Positions 34,817-44,374 are shown, counted from the first letter of the stretch. The stretch: 46,383 nt of DNA from Gammaproteobacteria bacterium (GCA_013152545.1 JAADGF010000034.1:1-46383); one strand, 5' to 3'. Numbers and translations are program-made. The notes: generated by a model from the letters alone, not told the origin.

Positions 34817-36574
34817 ATGTCAGGACGGATTCCAACACAATTCATTGACGAGTTATTAACGCGTGTTGATATCGTTGAGATTATTGACTCACGGATACCC
34901 TTAAAAAAGGCTGGCCGGGAGTACAAGGCCTGCTGCCCATTTCATGATGAAAAAACCCCTTCTTTTACGGTAAGTCACACCAAGCAGTTTTACCATTGTT
35001 TTGGTTGTGGGGCGCATGGTTCCGCCGTTGGCTTTTTAATGGAATATGAACACTTGGCATTTATTGACGCGATTGAGGAATTGGCGTCCAGTGCAGGTGT
35101 GACTGTGCCACGGGAAGCAAGGAGCGAACAGGCACAACAATTTGCCGGTTTATACGATATTCTAAAGCAAGCAGGTCATTTTTATACGAGCCAGCTAAAA
35201 CAACATCAAAATACAGAGCAGGCGGTACAATATCTAAACAAAAGAGGGGTGAGCGAGGAAGTTGCGACTAAGTTTGGTATTGGTTATGCGCCACCGGGTT
35301 GGGAGAATTTGTTATTACACTTCGAGTCCAAGCAGATTGCCCAACAAGCATTGCTGGATGCTGGGCTGCTGATTAAGCGGGATGGCGGTGGACATTATGA
35401 CCGATTTCGAAATCGTATCGTGTTTCCTATCCGGGATCGTCGGGGGCGTATCATTGGTTTTGGTGGTCGTGCTTTGGGGGATGATACGCCCAAATATTTA
35501 AACTCACCGGAGACCGCCGTATTTCATAAGGGCAGGGAGTTATACGGTTTATTTGAAGCCGCAAAGTCAGTTCGGGATTTGCAGCAAATCATCATTGTTG
35601 AAGGTTATATGGATGTGGTTTCATTATCGCAATTCGGTATTTGTAATGTGGTTGCCACGCTGGGTACGGCAACGACAGCCGAACATGTTGAGAAACTTTT
35701 TCGTGTAACACCCGAGTTAGTGTTTTGCTTTGATGGCGATCGTGCTGGGCGCCAAGCGGCGTGGCGTGGGTTGGAAACCGTACTGCCTTTAATGCGTGAT
35801 GGACGTCAGATTAAGTTTATGTTTCTGCCCGAAGGTGAAGATCCCGACACGATAGTGAGGTTCGAAGGTCGGCAGGGGTTCGATAAACGCTTGAAAGATG
35901 GGCTTCCATTTTCTAACTTTTTTTATAAGACATTGTCGAATAATATCGAATTAACAAGTCCTGATGGACGGTCATTATTGTTCGAGCGCGCCAAACCGCT
36001 GTTATTGAAGCTCCCCGAGAGCGTGTTCCGGCACATGATGGTTGACGAATTAGCTGAAATTTGTCAAATGAATGCCGAGAAATTGTCTACACTTATTTTT
36101 TCAACAAAAGTTATATCAAAACAAGAACCCACGACTAGTCGCAAATTGGTGCGAGTGCAGCAGAAAGGCGAGCCGCCGTCTTTGGTGCGTCGGGCGATAC
36201 GCTTATTGCTGGAATCGCCTGGTTTGGCCAAGTCTGTTGATGTGAGCCAAATCAAAGGGCTTAATTTGCCAGGAGTTTTGTTGTTGATCGAACTTGTTGA
36301 GCTAGTTAAAACTCATCATCAAATTAGTTGTGGGGCCATCATAGAGCATTGGCGAGGCACACCTCACGGGAAACATCTTGCGAAACTGGCTCAATTACCT
36401 TTAAATTTGCCCGATGAAGGGGTTGAAGTGGAGTTTTTAGATTCTATACAATGTCTTTTCCGTGAACGGCAAGCTCAGCGATTGGATGAGTTATTTCAAA
36501 AGTCTGAGTTGGGGGTGTTGGATGCAGAGGATAAACGTGAATTGCGTGAGTTAAACGCGGCTTTACCTCGCTAA
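34817..36574 (+). CDS. dnaG: DNA primase
   Basis: DnaG makes RNA primers at the replication fork. The 585-residue length is normal. The N-terminal zinc-binding domain has CPFHDEKTPSFTVS and HCFGCGAHG. The catalytic core includes the YLNSPET segment, and the TOPRIM motif is seen as IIVEGYMDVV and later FCFDGDRAGR. The helicase-binding C-terminal domain is present but divergent in sequence, as is usual. About 265 bases separate it from yqeY. A poor ribosome-binding region precedes the ATG, in line with low expression of primase. Confidence 0.97.
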   Translation: MSGRIPTQFIDELLTRVDIVEIIDSRIPLKKAGREYKACCPFHDEKTPSFTVSHTKQFYHCFGCGAHGSAVGFLMEYEHLAFIDAIEELASSAGVTVPREARSEQAQQFAGLYDILKQAGHFYTSQLKQHQNTEQAVQYLNKRGVSEEVATKFGIGYAPPGWENLLLHFESKQIAQQALLDAGLLIKRDGGGHYDRFRNRIVFPIRDRRGRIIGFGGRALGDDTPKYLNSPETAVFHKGRELYGLFEAAKSVRDLQQIIIVEGYMDVVSLSQFGICNVVATLGTATTAEHVEKLFRVTPELVFCFDGDRAGRQAAWRGLETVLPLMRDGRQIKFMFLPEGEDPDTIVRFEGRQGFDKRLKDGLPFSNFFYKTLSNNIELTSPDGRSLLFERAKPLLLKLPESVFRHMMVDELAEICQMNAEKLSTLIFSTKVISKQEPTTSRKLVRVQQKGEPPSLVRRAIRLLLESPGLAKSVDVSQIKGLNLPGVLLLIELVELVKTHHQISCGAIIEHWRGTPHGKHLAKLAQLPLNLPDEGVEVEFLDSIQCLFRERQAQRLDELFQKSELGVLDAEDKRELRELNAALPR

Positions 36575-36730
36575 AGCATAACAAAACATGCTAACAAAAT
36601 GCGTCGTAACCATTAGGGAGTATATTGAGAGGGCGATTGCCGCGAATAGTTCGCGAAAGTAGCGTCACCTACTGTATACTACGCTGCTATTTTTTCAACC
36701 GTATGTACCGAATACTTTACATGTGAAACT

Positions 36731-38599
36731 ATGAATGTAGAACAAAAGTCCCAGCTCAAGTTATTGATTAAAAAAGGTAAGGAACAAGGTTATCTTACCT
36801 ATCGCGAGGTAAATGACCATTTGCCCAATGATATTGTTGATCCTGCACAAATCGAAGATATCGTGGGAATGATCAACGATATGGGGATCGTGGTCCACGA
36901 AACCGCGCCCGATATGGATTCAATGGTGCTTGCCGATAGCGATAACAGTGTAGAGACGGATGAAGTAGCGGCAGAAGAAGCCGCCGCCGCGCTAGCAAGC
37001 GTTGATAGCGAATTTGGGCGCACCACAGATCCTGTTCGTATGTATATGCGTGAAATGGGCACCGTGGAACTGTTAACGCGCGAAGGTGAAATCGAAATTG
37101 CCAAACGTATTGAAGATGGTGTTAATCAGGTTTTCACTGCGTTAACGCATTACCCGGGCACCATACAGACCATGTTGAATGCGTATGAGCGCATTGAAAA
37201 GGATCAGTTGCGTCTCGCCGATGTAATATTTGGGTTTCGTGATGAAGAGACGGATGACATGATTGCGTCGCCCAACGTTATTGCGCCGAATCCCGGTGAT
37301 AAAAACAGTGATAGCAGTGATACGCTTGGTGGTAGCGACAGTAACGACGACACTGAGACCACCGCAGAAGATACTGGCCCCAATCCAGAGGAAGCTAAAA
37401 AACGTTTGGATGAAATCAGGGCGTTGCGTGAACGTTATAACGAGCGGGTTGCTAGCCATGGCAGGGATGAAAAAAGCAAGAAAATATACGAGCAACTTGC
37501 TGAGATTTTTTGTGAATTTAAATTGGTACCGAAATTTGCAGAAGCGCTGGTGAAAAACTTGCGAGACCTGATTAATCGTGTCCGAGAGCATGAGCGAATG
37601 ATCATGAATATTTGCGTTGCGAAAGCCGATATGCCACGCAAAGATTTTATTACCTCTTTTCCAGATAACGAAACGGACCTTAACTGGTTGCAGCGTCAAA
37701 TCGATTCTGGTGAGCAATATGCTGACGCATTGAAACAATATGTCGGGGATATTGGTCGGGCGCAGAACAGATTGGTGCAAATTCAGGATGAGAGCGGTAT
37801 CACTATTGGCGAGTTAAAAGAAATTAACCGCAGAATGTCGATTGGTGAGGCTAAGGCACGCCGTGCAAAAAAAGAAATGGTGGAAGCAAATTTGCGCTTA
37901 GTTATCTCAATTGCTAAAAAATATACCAATCGAGGCCTTCAGTTCCTTGATTTAATCCAGGAAGGTAACATTGGTTTGATGAAAGCCGTCGACAAATTCG
38001 AATACCGTCGTGGTTATAAATTTTCCACCTATGCGACTTGGTGGATTCGTCAGGCTATTACCCGCTCTATAGCTGATCAGGCTCGGACAATACGCATTCC
38101 GGTGCACATGATCGAGACCATCAACAAGCTTAACCGTATTTCCCGGCAAATGCTGCAAGAGATGGGGCGTGAGCCTTCTCCTGACGAATTAGCTGAACGT
38201 ATGGAAATGCCGGAAGATAAAGTGCGCAAAGTACTGAAAATAGCCAAAGAACCCATTTCCATGGAAACGCCTATCGGTGACGATGAGGATTCTCGTTTGG
38301 GGGACTTTATCGAAGATCAGAATATATTGTCGCCTGTTAACTCTGCCACTTTCGAGGGGTTGCGTGAAGCAACTCTGGAGGTTCTGGACAGCTTAACGGC
38401 ACGAGAGGCAAAAGTATTGCGCATGCGTTTTGGTATCGACATGAATACCGATCACACTTTGGAAGAAGTCGGTAAGCAATTCGATGTTACTCGTGAGCGT
38501 ATTCGTCAAATCGAAGCCAAGGCATTGCGTAAACTTCGCCATCCCAGCCGATCCGATCCATTGCGAAGTTTTATCGATACTGAAACCAGTGGTTCGTAA
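36731..38599 (+). CDS. rpoD: RNA polymerase primary sigma factor (sigma-70)
   Basis: This 622-residue protein is the housekeeping sigma factor that directs RNA polymerase to most promoters. Region 1.1 is at the N-terminus. Region 1.2 has [11 protein letters not shown]. The non-conserved region carries an acidic, Asp/Ser/Thr-rich insert near 185-220. Regions 2.1-2.4 include [32 protein letters not shown] and [12 protein letters not shown]. Regions 3 and 4 include [29 protein letters not shown] and LRKLRHP. It closes the macromolecular synthesis operon and is followed by a strong terminator. Confidence 0.99.
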   Translation: MNVEQKSQLKLLIKKGKEQGYLTYREVNDHLPNDIVDPAQIEDIVGMINDMGIVVHETAPDMDSMVLADSDNSVETDEVAAEEAAAALASVDSEFGRTTDPVRMYMREMGTVELLTREGEIEIAKRIEDGVNQVFTALTHYPGTIQTMLNAYERIEKDQLRLADVIFGFRDEETDDMIASPNVIAPNPGDKNSDSSDTLGGSDSNDDTETTAEDTGPNPEEAKKRLDEIRALRERYNERVASHGRDEKSKKIYEQLAEIFCEFKLVPKFAEALVKNLRDLINRVREHERMIMNICVAKADMPRKDFITSFPDNETDLNWLQRQIDSGEQYADALKQYVGDIGRAQNRLVQIQDESGITIGELKEINRRMSIGEAKARRAKKEMVEANLRLVISIAKKYTNRGLQFLDLIQEGNIGLMKAVDKFEYRRGYKFSTYATWWIRQAITRSIADQARTIRIPVHMIETINKLNRISRQMLQEMGREPSPDELAERMEMPEDKVRKVLKIAKEPISMETPIGDDEDSRLGDFIEDQNILSPVNSATFEGLREATLEVLDSLTAREAKVLRMRFGIDMNTDHTLEEVGKQFDVTRERIRQIEAKALRKLRHPSRSDPLRSFIDTETSGS

Positions 38600-38620
38600 C
38601 TTCCGGCTAGATTCACGAAC

Positions 38621-38653
38621 CGCCATATTGTTTCGGTGCAATGTGGCGTTTTT
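38621..38653 (+). terminator. Rho-independent terminator of rpoD
   Basis: The arms cgccatattg and caatgtggcg pair (one G-T wobble) around an 8-base loop and are followed by five T residues. It lies about 20 bases after the stop codon. Confidence 0.87.
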
Positions 38654-38837
38654 GTTGGGGGTTGACTGACAGACATTACTTTATCGGGTTTTTACACAAG
38701 TTAAGTACAGCCTTCCGCTTTTGCCGTCTCCAGTCAAACCATAATGCTTGTCGTTCCTCTCTCTTTTTTTATAAAACACGGGTTTGGCGCTTCGCCCGTT
38801 AGGGCGGGCGCTTCTTAAAAATGATACTCTGCGGTAA

Positions 38838-38905
38838 CACATCTGCATTATTATCAGTTCAATTGCAGTGCTCTCGGTGCAGTTGAATTGGTGTGTTAGG
38901 CTTAA
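38838..38905. repeat. Family E repeat, hairpin with TAAC/GTTAGGC ends (attC-like)
   Basis: The outer arms taacaca and tgtgtta are perfect complements, and the inner arms cagttcaattgca and tgcagttgaattg pair at 11 of 13 positions. The right end reads gttaggc, which fits the GTTRRRY core of integron attC sites; the left end is a weaker match. Related copies lie at 41351-41475, 43463-43640, 43958-44155 and 44696-44738. Confidence 0.55.
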
Positions 38906-38943
38906 TGCGCGCGCGTATTAAATAGAATTGGCATGCACGTTCC

Positions 38944-39510
38944 TTAATTTGGTTTGGCGGGCTGTAAGCGATTAATTAGTGCTAAATTGCCTTGGGACGT
39001 GGCCAGGTCTGCGGCACTATTACCGAGTTTATCTCTTAGTTCGATTTGAGCGCCTTTCTTTTTTAGTGCATCGATTAATGTCGTGCGATTAAAGAGTGCA
39101 GCATACATTAACGGGGTTTGTCCCGCGTTATTTTGATGATTAGGGTCGCAGGACTGCGACATTAATTTTTTTGCAATGCTTAATTCTGTTCTGAAAATAG
39201 CGGCCATGAGTGCAGTGTTACCGCGGTTGTCTTTGGCGCAGGCATTTGCGCCGTGGTCGAGTAAATAGTCCACCATGATAGATTGGCCATGGTAGGTGGC
39301 AATCATTATGGGGGTGTAGCCTTTCACATTCGCATGGTTTGGGGAAACACCTGCTGCGATGAATGCCTGCATAAGTTTAACGTCTCCAAGCCGCGCTGCG
39401 GCAAAATAATATTGCTGAAGTTCGGTGTCCGGTGTTGGCTTGGTATGCGCGTAAACAAATGTTAGGCAGACGAAATAAAGTGTTGTAGCGTAGAGAATGA
39501 AATTTCGCAT
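38944..39510 (-). CDS. ankB: Periplasmic ankyrin-repeat protein, AnkB-like
   Basis: The product of about 188 residues has an N-terminal signal peptide (MRNFILYATTLYF, likely cleaved after VYA) and four ankyrin repeats, visible as GYTPIMIATYHG, LLDHGANACAKD, GNTALMAAIF and AGQTPLMYAALF. Ankyrin repeats bind proteins. In Pseudomonas aeruginosa, AnkB is needed for full activity of the periplasmic catalase KatB, and the order katB-ankB is the same here. I chose ATG 39510 because GGGAGA lies nine bases upstream and it gives a standard signal peptide. A TTG at 39537 would extend it into the preceding hairpin. Confidence 0.9.
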   Translation of the reverse strand: MRNFILYATTLYFVCLTFVYAHTKPTPDTELQQYYFAAARLGDVKLMQAFIAAGVSPNHANVKGYTPIMIATYHGQSIMVDYLLDHGANACAKDNRGNTALMAAIFRTELSIAKKLMSQSCDPNHQNNAGQTPLMYAALFNRTTLIDALKKKGAQIELRDKLGNSAADLATSQGNLALINRLQPAKPN

Positions 39511-39531
39511 TTGGCGTCTCCCAATGTTAAG

Positions 39532-39556
39532 GGCCAAGCGGTAAAACCGCTTGGCC
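39532..39556 (-). promoter_or_regulatory. Perfect 11-bp hairpin between katB and ankB
   Basis: The arms ggccaagcggt and accgcttggcc pair exactly around three bases. It lies 13 bases after the katB stop codon and ~21 bases before the ankB start codon, with no T-run on the minus strand. It is more likely an mRNA stability or differential-expression element than a terminator. Confidence 0.6.
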
Positions 39557-39569
39557 GTTTTCGTTTAAT

Positions 39570-41090
39570 TTATGATCCCTGTTTGGCCAGGCTTTGTACG
39601 CGATCAAGATCACCGTTAACAGCGCTGGTTATTTGTTGTCCGAAAGATTTATCAGCACGGTAAAAATAACTTAGCATCCGATGTTTGACTTGGTCATTTT
39701 TAACTTTGCCCAAATCCGCAGCAAGATTACGCACTAAGTTGCGTTGTTGTTGTTCCGAAAAACTACGAAACAGTGCTCCAGCTTGTGCAAAATTCATTGG
39801 TTTGCTGATAGCAAGTTGTTGAGTGGTGCCTTTGAGTTTTACGCGGCTGTATTTGTATTCCGGTGCTTCAGATACTGGTGCCGTTACACTGGGTTGGTAG
39901 TCCACGTCGGACATGGTATTTCCCATGTTTAATTGACCATCCTTGTTGTAGTTAAGGACGGAGACCCGTGGGCGGTTTATGGGTAATGATTGGTGGTTGG
40001 CACCTAAGCGATGAAGCTGGGTATCTGCATAAGAAAACACGCGGCCTTGCAATAGGCGATCTTCAGACGGTTCAATGCCTGGGATGGTGTTGGAAGGGGC
40101 AAATGCGGCTTGTTCAGTTGCCTGAAAAAAATTATTGGGGACTTTATTTAAGGTCATGGTACCGGCTTTGACCTCTTTGACACCGAGCCACATTTTGGTC
40201 GCATCCAATGCATTGTAATCAAAATCACTTAGTTGAGAGGGCGTCAGGGTTTTTACATATAAATCCCATTGCGGATGTTGGCCGTTGTTGATGGCGTTAT
40301 AAAGATCGTTGGTGAGATGATTGAAGTCTTTGCCTTGTACTTCTGTTGCTTGGTCAAGGTCGAGGTTTTCGACGCCCTGTTTAGATTTCCAGTGAAATTT
40401 CACATAGGTAATCTGCCCCATTTTATTAATCCACTTGTAGGCATGGACGCCCCAGCCATCCATTTTACGGTAACTTGCGGGTGTGCCGTAATCAGAATAC
40501 ACCCAGGTTAGCATATGCGTTGCGCCCGGTTCATGGGAAAAAAAGTCGAAGAAGCGGTTAGGGTCCTGCGTATTCGTAATGGGTGATGGTTTTAGTGAGT
40601 GGACCATGTCAGGGAACTTGATTGCATCACGAATGAAAAATACGGGTAGATTATTGCCTACCAAATCCCAGTTGCCCTGGTCGGTGTAAAATTTGGTGGC
40701 AAAGCCCCTGGGGTCGCGTAATGTTTCCGGTGATCCTTTGGAATGAATGACAGTGGAAAAACGTACAAACACGGGAGTCTCTTTGCTTTTGGTGCTGAAT
40801 GGTGCAGCAATCGTTAAGTCACTAAAATCCCGATAGGCTTTAAAGACCCCATGAGCGCCAGTGCCTCGTGCATGCACTACCCGCTCAGGGATACGTTCGC
40901 GGGCAAACCGTTGTAGTTTCTGGATAAGGTGAACATCTTCAAGTAGCACGCTACCATTGCTGCCTGCTGTTCTGGAATTTTGGTTATCCCCTACGGGCGC
41001 ACCATTGTCGCGAGTTAACACACTGGCATGACTTGATACGGCAATGCTTATTCCAAGTGTGGCAAGGATGCTGAAACGGATTATATTCAT
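39570..41090 (-). CDS. katB: Periplasmic haem catalase KatB
   Basis: The 506-residue protein decomposes hydrogen peroxide. A signal peptide (cleavage near SSHA/SVLT) places it in the periplasm. The distal His lies in VVHARGTGAHG and the distal Asn in WDLVGNNLPVFFIRD. The proximal Tyr lies in LLQGRVFSYADTQLHRLG. Length and motifs fit clade 3 small-subunit catalases such as Pseudomonas KatB. ankB follows in the same direction. A possible OxyR site is upstream (41142-41178). GGAG-type sequence precedes the ATG on the minus strand. Confidence 0.97.
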   Translation of the reverse strand: MNIIRFSILATLGISIAVSSHASVLTRDNGAPVGDNQNSRTAGSNGSVLLEDVHLIQKLQRFARERIPERVVHARGTGAHGVFKAYRDFSDLTIAAPFSTKSKETPVFVRFSTVIHSKGSPETLRDPRGFATKFYTDQGNWDLVGNNLPVFFIRDAIKFPDMVHSLKPSPITNTQDPNRFFDFFSHEPGATHMLTWVYSDYGTPASYRKMDGWGVHAYKWINKMGQITYVKFHWKSKQGVENLDLDQATEVQGKDFNHLTNDLYNAINNGQHPQWDLYVKTLTPSQLSDFDYNALDATKMWLGVKEVKAGTMTLNKVPNNFFQATEQAAFAPSNTIPGIEPSEDRLLQGRVFSYADTQLHRLGANHQSLPINRPRVSVLNYNKDGQLNMGNTMSDVDYQPSVTAPVSEAPEYKYSRVKLKGTTQQLAISKPMNFAQAGALFRSFSEQQQRNLVRNLAADLGKVKNDQVKHRMLSYFYRADKSFGQQITSAVNGDLDRVQSLAKQGS

Positions 41091-41141
41091 TTTCTTCTCC
41101 TGTAATGTGGTTGGAGAAGCTAATATATTTAGGTCGTGTTG

Positions 41142-41178
41142 ATAGGTAAATGAAATAATATCAATAGAGTCGATAGTT
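41142..41178. promoter_or_regulatory. Candidate OxyR binding site upstream of katB
   Basis: The sequence has ATAG at 41142 and again at 41164, exactly 22 bp apart, which is the OxyR spacing ATAG-N7-CTAT-N7-ATAG-N7-CTAT. The two other quarter-sites read AAAT and AGTT, so they are degenerate. The first half begins gataggt, as in good OxyR sites. It lies about 50 bp upstream of the katB start codon. Confidence 0.45.
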
Positions 41179-41350
41179 AAAAATGATGGATCAAGCAGTG
41201 CTATTAGCAGGTCGCATGAACCTTTGTTTGCTTAAAAGTTAGAAAATACAATAAGTTATATTGGCTTTTGTTGATTGCAATGCAGTGTTTGCTCTTCAAT
41301 CTAAATTCATCAGTTGATACTGCAAAATAACATCAAATCCATGACGCACT

Positions 41351-41475
41351 TGAACCTAGAATGCTCAGCTGAGCGCTTATGTAAATTACACTAACTCCTT
41401 TAGATTCTGTGTTCTAGGCGTTCGCAGTAGATTCAACTGATGTGTTAGGTTAAACCTAAAATCCTCAGTTGACCG
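41351..41475. repeat. Family E repeat cluster (full copy plus inverted halves)
   Basis: The segment at 41400-41456 reads tttagattctgtg, ggcgttcgcag, tagattcaactgatgtgtta and ggtt. An inverted half at 41453-41475 (aacctaaaatcctcagttga) sits directly against it. A further inverted half at 41351-41376 (gaacctagaatgctcagctg) forms the other end of a ~103-bp element. Confidence 0.6.
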
Positions 41476-41555
41476 CTCCATTTTGATGCTAAATTTTTGA
41501 TATAAATAGTATTGTGATTATCAGGGGGCGTCTGAATTCAATTGTTTGATATTGG

Positions 41556-43298
41556 CTATGCGGAGTGAGTGAGTGTCACATTCGTTGCGGGTTTGATATT
41601 GTTATAGGCGGTTTTAACGTTATCTTCTTTGGGAGGGTAGCCCAACTGTGTAATGCTTTGAGATGCTACTTGCAGGCCAATTTCTGGAGCGACGCTTTCC
41701 TCCAGAATGGTTTGATAATAATTTTCAAGGCCGGTTATAGCGTCTGCGAGTAGGTCCAGGCTTATTGTGCTGACGGTGTTGTTTTTCTCTATCAATTCCC
41801 GGGCAATATAATCGCCGATGGCTCTGGATAAACTCATTTGTGTCTTGTGGCGCAGCATATGTGCTGCGCCAGCGATGTGGTCGAGGCGCTGGGGGATATT
41901 GTCGAGTAATTCAGTATCGGCGGGATTCAGTGAAAAGGAATTAATATTGTCTTTAATGCCATGTATTTCCTTAATGATTTCTTTCGCAACCAGCTTAAGC
42001 AGTTTTTCGTATTCTGCGGGAGGAAGATTGCCGCTATTATGGCTTGCATCCAGGGTGGAACTCAGGCTGGAAAGGGAAGACTCGACTTGTAAAAGTGTTG
42101 ATGCAATGTGCATAAAGTCTTCGTCATCAAGGGTTTCATTGAGATCAATTTTCGGCTTTAAAAAGTGTTTTTGCTCGTCAATTAACTCTTTTGGCGTGCT
42201 CATTCCCAGCATTCCCAGTGCATTGGCGACGGTGTTAAAGTGTTGCAAGATGGCGCTTAAACCGGACGTAGATCCGGCTTGGGCATGCATTGCTATATCT
42301 AAGGCATCTTTGATGGTCGCTAATTCTTCTTTTACCTGTGCTGAAACACTTTCGATAAGATTAGCGTTAAAACCATACAAATTCTCTCTTGCTTTTTCCA
42401 CCATGCTGTCATCAGGGTAGTCAAGTCCAAAGGCCTTTTTAATTTCAATAACTTGTTCGTTTTTTGTGCTTGATTGTGCAATGTAATAAAGTAGATTTTT
42501 AATAATTTTATCGGGTGGGTCTTCGGTGAGCATTTGTTCGCCGAACTCAATGACACGTTGTATTTGCCGATCGACACGGCCCAATAAAATTTTAACGGCG
42601 ATGCTGGATTCCAGGCCCTGTTCGTAAAGTGACTCGATAACCCCCAAGGCAATCCACCACAATTGTTTTGCCTTGGCGGTTGCGCTGGCTATTTGGAGGT
42701 TATCAACGACTAAAATGAGTTTTTCGAGGTTTTCGGTCACCTGTTCTTCTTTAATAACACCGAGTAGGCCGGATAAATAACCAGGCCGCAATTTTTTCGC
42801 GACGGTTTCTATGTCACCTTTGATAATACAGGGGCTTTCCGTTTGTTGTGGCGCGGTAATCATGAGGTCGGGGGAAAAAAACTCGCCTTCCGTCAGGAGT
42901 TCTTTATCCTGAATGGCGCGTATATCGTTGAGCAGGGGTAATAAAACTAATGGTATATCCGGTTGACCAAAATACAAGCTTTCTAAATAACCTGGTAGTT
43001 GTAACATACCTGTAGCCAATACTTCGGCAGCGTCCTTTTTTTGCATGACGTTATTGTTGATGAGTGCTCGGGCGAGTTGCTCAAGCTCCAGTGTTAATAA
43101 TAAGGCGCCTTGAATGCCGATGATCTCCACTGCGCCTTTAACACGATGTAATGGTTCTATACAACATTGAATGGGGGATACGTCATCTGTGTTTCGAGCA
43201 AATTCATCTGGCGCGTGGGATACGCTTTTTAAGGTTTCATCCACACCTTGTTTAATCCACGCCAGTGTTTTGCGATCGACTGCGGTGTTATTGAGCAC
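41556..43298 (-). CDS. ChpA N-terminal/FimL-like protein with Hpt-type domains
   Basis: The 580-residue cytoplasmic protein matches the N-terminal part of the type IV pilus chemosensory kinase ChpA/PilL and its stand-alone relative FimL of Pseudomonas. Shared features, from memory of the family, are LAWIKQGVDETLKS, LHRVKGAVEIIGIQGALLL, MLQLPGYLESL and LVLLPLLNDIRA. The first Hpt-like segment keeps an HxxKG core (HRVKG). A second near 470-490 reads LDHIAGAAHML, without the Lys. No CheA kinase or receiver domain follows, so it is either a FimL-type protein, which modulates twitching motility through cyclic AMP in Pseudomonas, or a truncated ChpA. No pil or chp genes are adjacent. The gene ends next to the repeat cluster at 41351-41475. 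Confidence 0.75.
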   Translation of the reverse strand: MLNNTAVDRKTLAWIKQGVDETLKSVSHAPDEFARNTDDVSPIQCCIEPLHRVKGAVEIIGIQGALLLTLELEQLARALINNNVMQKKDAAEVLATGMLQLPGYLESLYFGQPDIPLVLLPLLNDIRAIQDKELLTEGEFFSPDLMITAPQQTESPCIIKGDIETVAKKLRPGYLSGLLGVIKEEQVTENLEKLILVVDNLQIASATAKAKQLWWIALGVIESLYEQGLESSIAVKILLGRVDRQIQRVIEFGEQMLTEDPPDKIIKNLLYYIAQSSTKNEQVIEIKKAFGLDYPDDSMVEKARENLYGFNANLIESVSAQVKEELATIKDALDIAMHAQAGSTSGLSAILQHFNTVANALGMLGMSTPKELIDEQKHFLKPKIDLNETLDDEDFMHIASTLLQVESSLSSLSSTLDASHNSGNLPPAEYEKLLKLVAKEIIKEIHGIKDNINSFSLNPADTELLDNIPQRLDHIAGAAHMLRHKTQMSLSRAIGDYIARELIEKNNTVSTISLDLLADAITGLENYYQTILEESVAPEIGLQVASQSITQLGYPPKEDNVKTAYNNIKPATNVTLTHSA

Positions 43299-43462
43299 GT
43301 GCTTTCCCGTCGACCGGTGTTTTATGTATTTTGATGTTCATTGTTCTGTTGGTTAATGCCAAACAATAAGTCCTCTGGTATTCAAGTTCGTTGTGTTGGG
43401 GCGCGTGACATAACACAAATGCCGAAATTGAGTTTGTATTAAGGATGTTTCTTGATTTTAAA

Positions 43463-43640
43463 TTTAACACATCAGTTGAATTTACTCGAATTGCCCCTGT
43501 GTCGTCTGAAGTAGCTACTTTTGGTGTTTTACCGCTTATGTCCAGAATGCCTGTTACTCAAAGGCCATGTTAACAAGCGGTTGTCTAAAAATAGTCTTGC
43601 CAGTGTTATCCTCGCTTTTGCGGTGATTCAACGGACGTCT
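43463..43640. repeat. Family E element, weak inverted ends
   Basis: The left end tttaacacatcagttgaatt is a good match to the family in inverse orientation. The right end near 43619-43640 (tgattcaacggacgtctt) is a weak match. Together they would bound a ~178-bp element. Confidence 0.4.
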
Positions 43641-43957
43641 TCGGAGCATATATTGTTGTATATCGCACTTCTATAATACTGTAAATAGCATTGCTCCAAG
43701 TATTATATTACCAAGGTGTTGTGGTTTTAATTATTATCGACCGCAGTGCGAGATTAATTGATGGGGAATAGGTTAGCTTGTTGATAAAATAAGGAAAAAA
43801 TAATTTTTGAGCACATTTGCGGCGTAGATGTAACATTTAATCGGCTCAAACCCTGTTAATGCAATAATGAGGAGTCAACAGCTTGTATTTTGCTTAAAAA
43901 CCCCATGATTGATGAGGGATAATCACATTATTGTTGAGTTCATTTGTTACCTAAAAA

Positions 43958-44155
43958 CTAACATATGTGTTGAATTCACTGTCAACGTTAATGGCGCAGA
44001 ATCTAAAGGGTTTTTTGAAAGATGTTATTTTGCCTGAAGCACTGGTTGTTGACACCGTATGGGGTAAATGTTGCCCTAATAAATAGCCGAAAGGTTTTTT
44101 GTCTTCAGTGTCGTTAGTGCTTACACGACAATTCAATGGATGTGTTAGAGGTTAA
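43958..44155. repeat. Family E element, ~200 bp with inverted ends
   Basis: The left end ctaacatatgtgttgaatt and the reverse complement of the right end, ctaacacatccattgaatt, match at about 15 of 19 positions. The left inner part also carries cgcagaatctaaag, the family block seen at 41400. Size and structure are those of a MITE. Confidence 0.55.
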
Positions 44156-44374
44156 TAGGGTGTATTCGATTTTTTAGGTTAAATCACCTATATCGACAAT
44201 GGGGCGTTGATTAGAGTCGCTTATTGAGACCTGCGTATAACATCAGTGAGTTGTACGAATTGGGCGTGTGGTTCACAACATGGTAGAGTGGTGTTGTACT
44301 TAGCTGTAGATAAACCTGATTACATTTGTTGTGGATTGAAATTCAGACGTAATGCTGAATCGATTTTTCACATT

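Larger units (their letters stand above)
38600..38943. other. 344-bp region between rpoD and ankB
   Basis: It contains the rpoD terminator, a small GC-rich hairpin (cgccc, gtta, gggcg) near 38796-38809, the family E repeat at 38838-38905, and a family B half-palindrome at 38931-38947 that overlaps the ankB stop codon. No gene is seen. Confidence 0.55.
41091..41555. other. 465-bp intergenic region upstream of katB
   Basis: The left part should contain the katB promoter and the candidate OxyR site. The right part holds family E repeats, including two copies arranged head to head at 41430-41475. No gene is seen. Confidence 0.55.
43299..44374. other. 1.08-kb repeat-rich intergenic region
   Basis: No convincing gene is present. 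It contains two pairs of inverted family E ends, at 43463-43640 and 43958-44155, that look like separate ~180-200-bp elements. The remaining sequence is AT-rich and unassigned. Confidence 0.55.

Noticed and set aside
43951-44136. A 61-codon minus-strand open frame in the repeat region
   Set aside because: It is made up almost wholly of family E repeat sequence.
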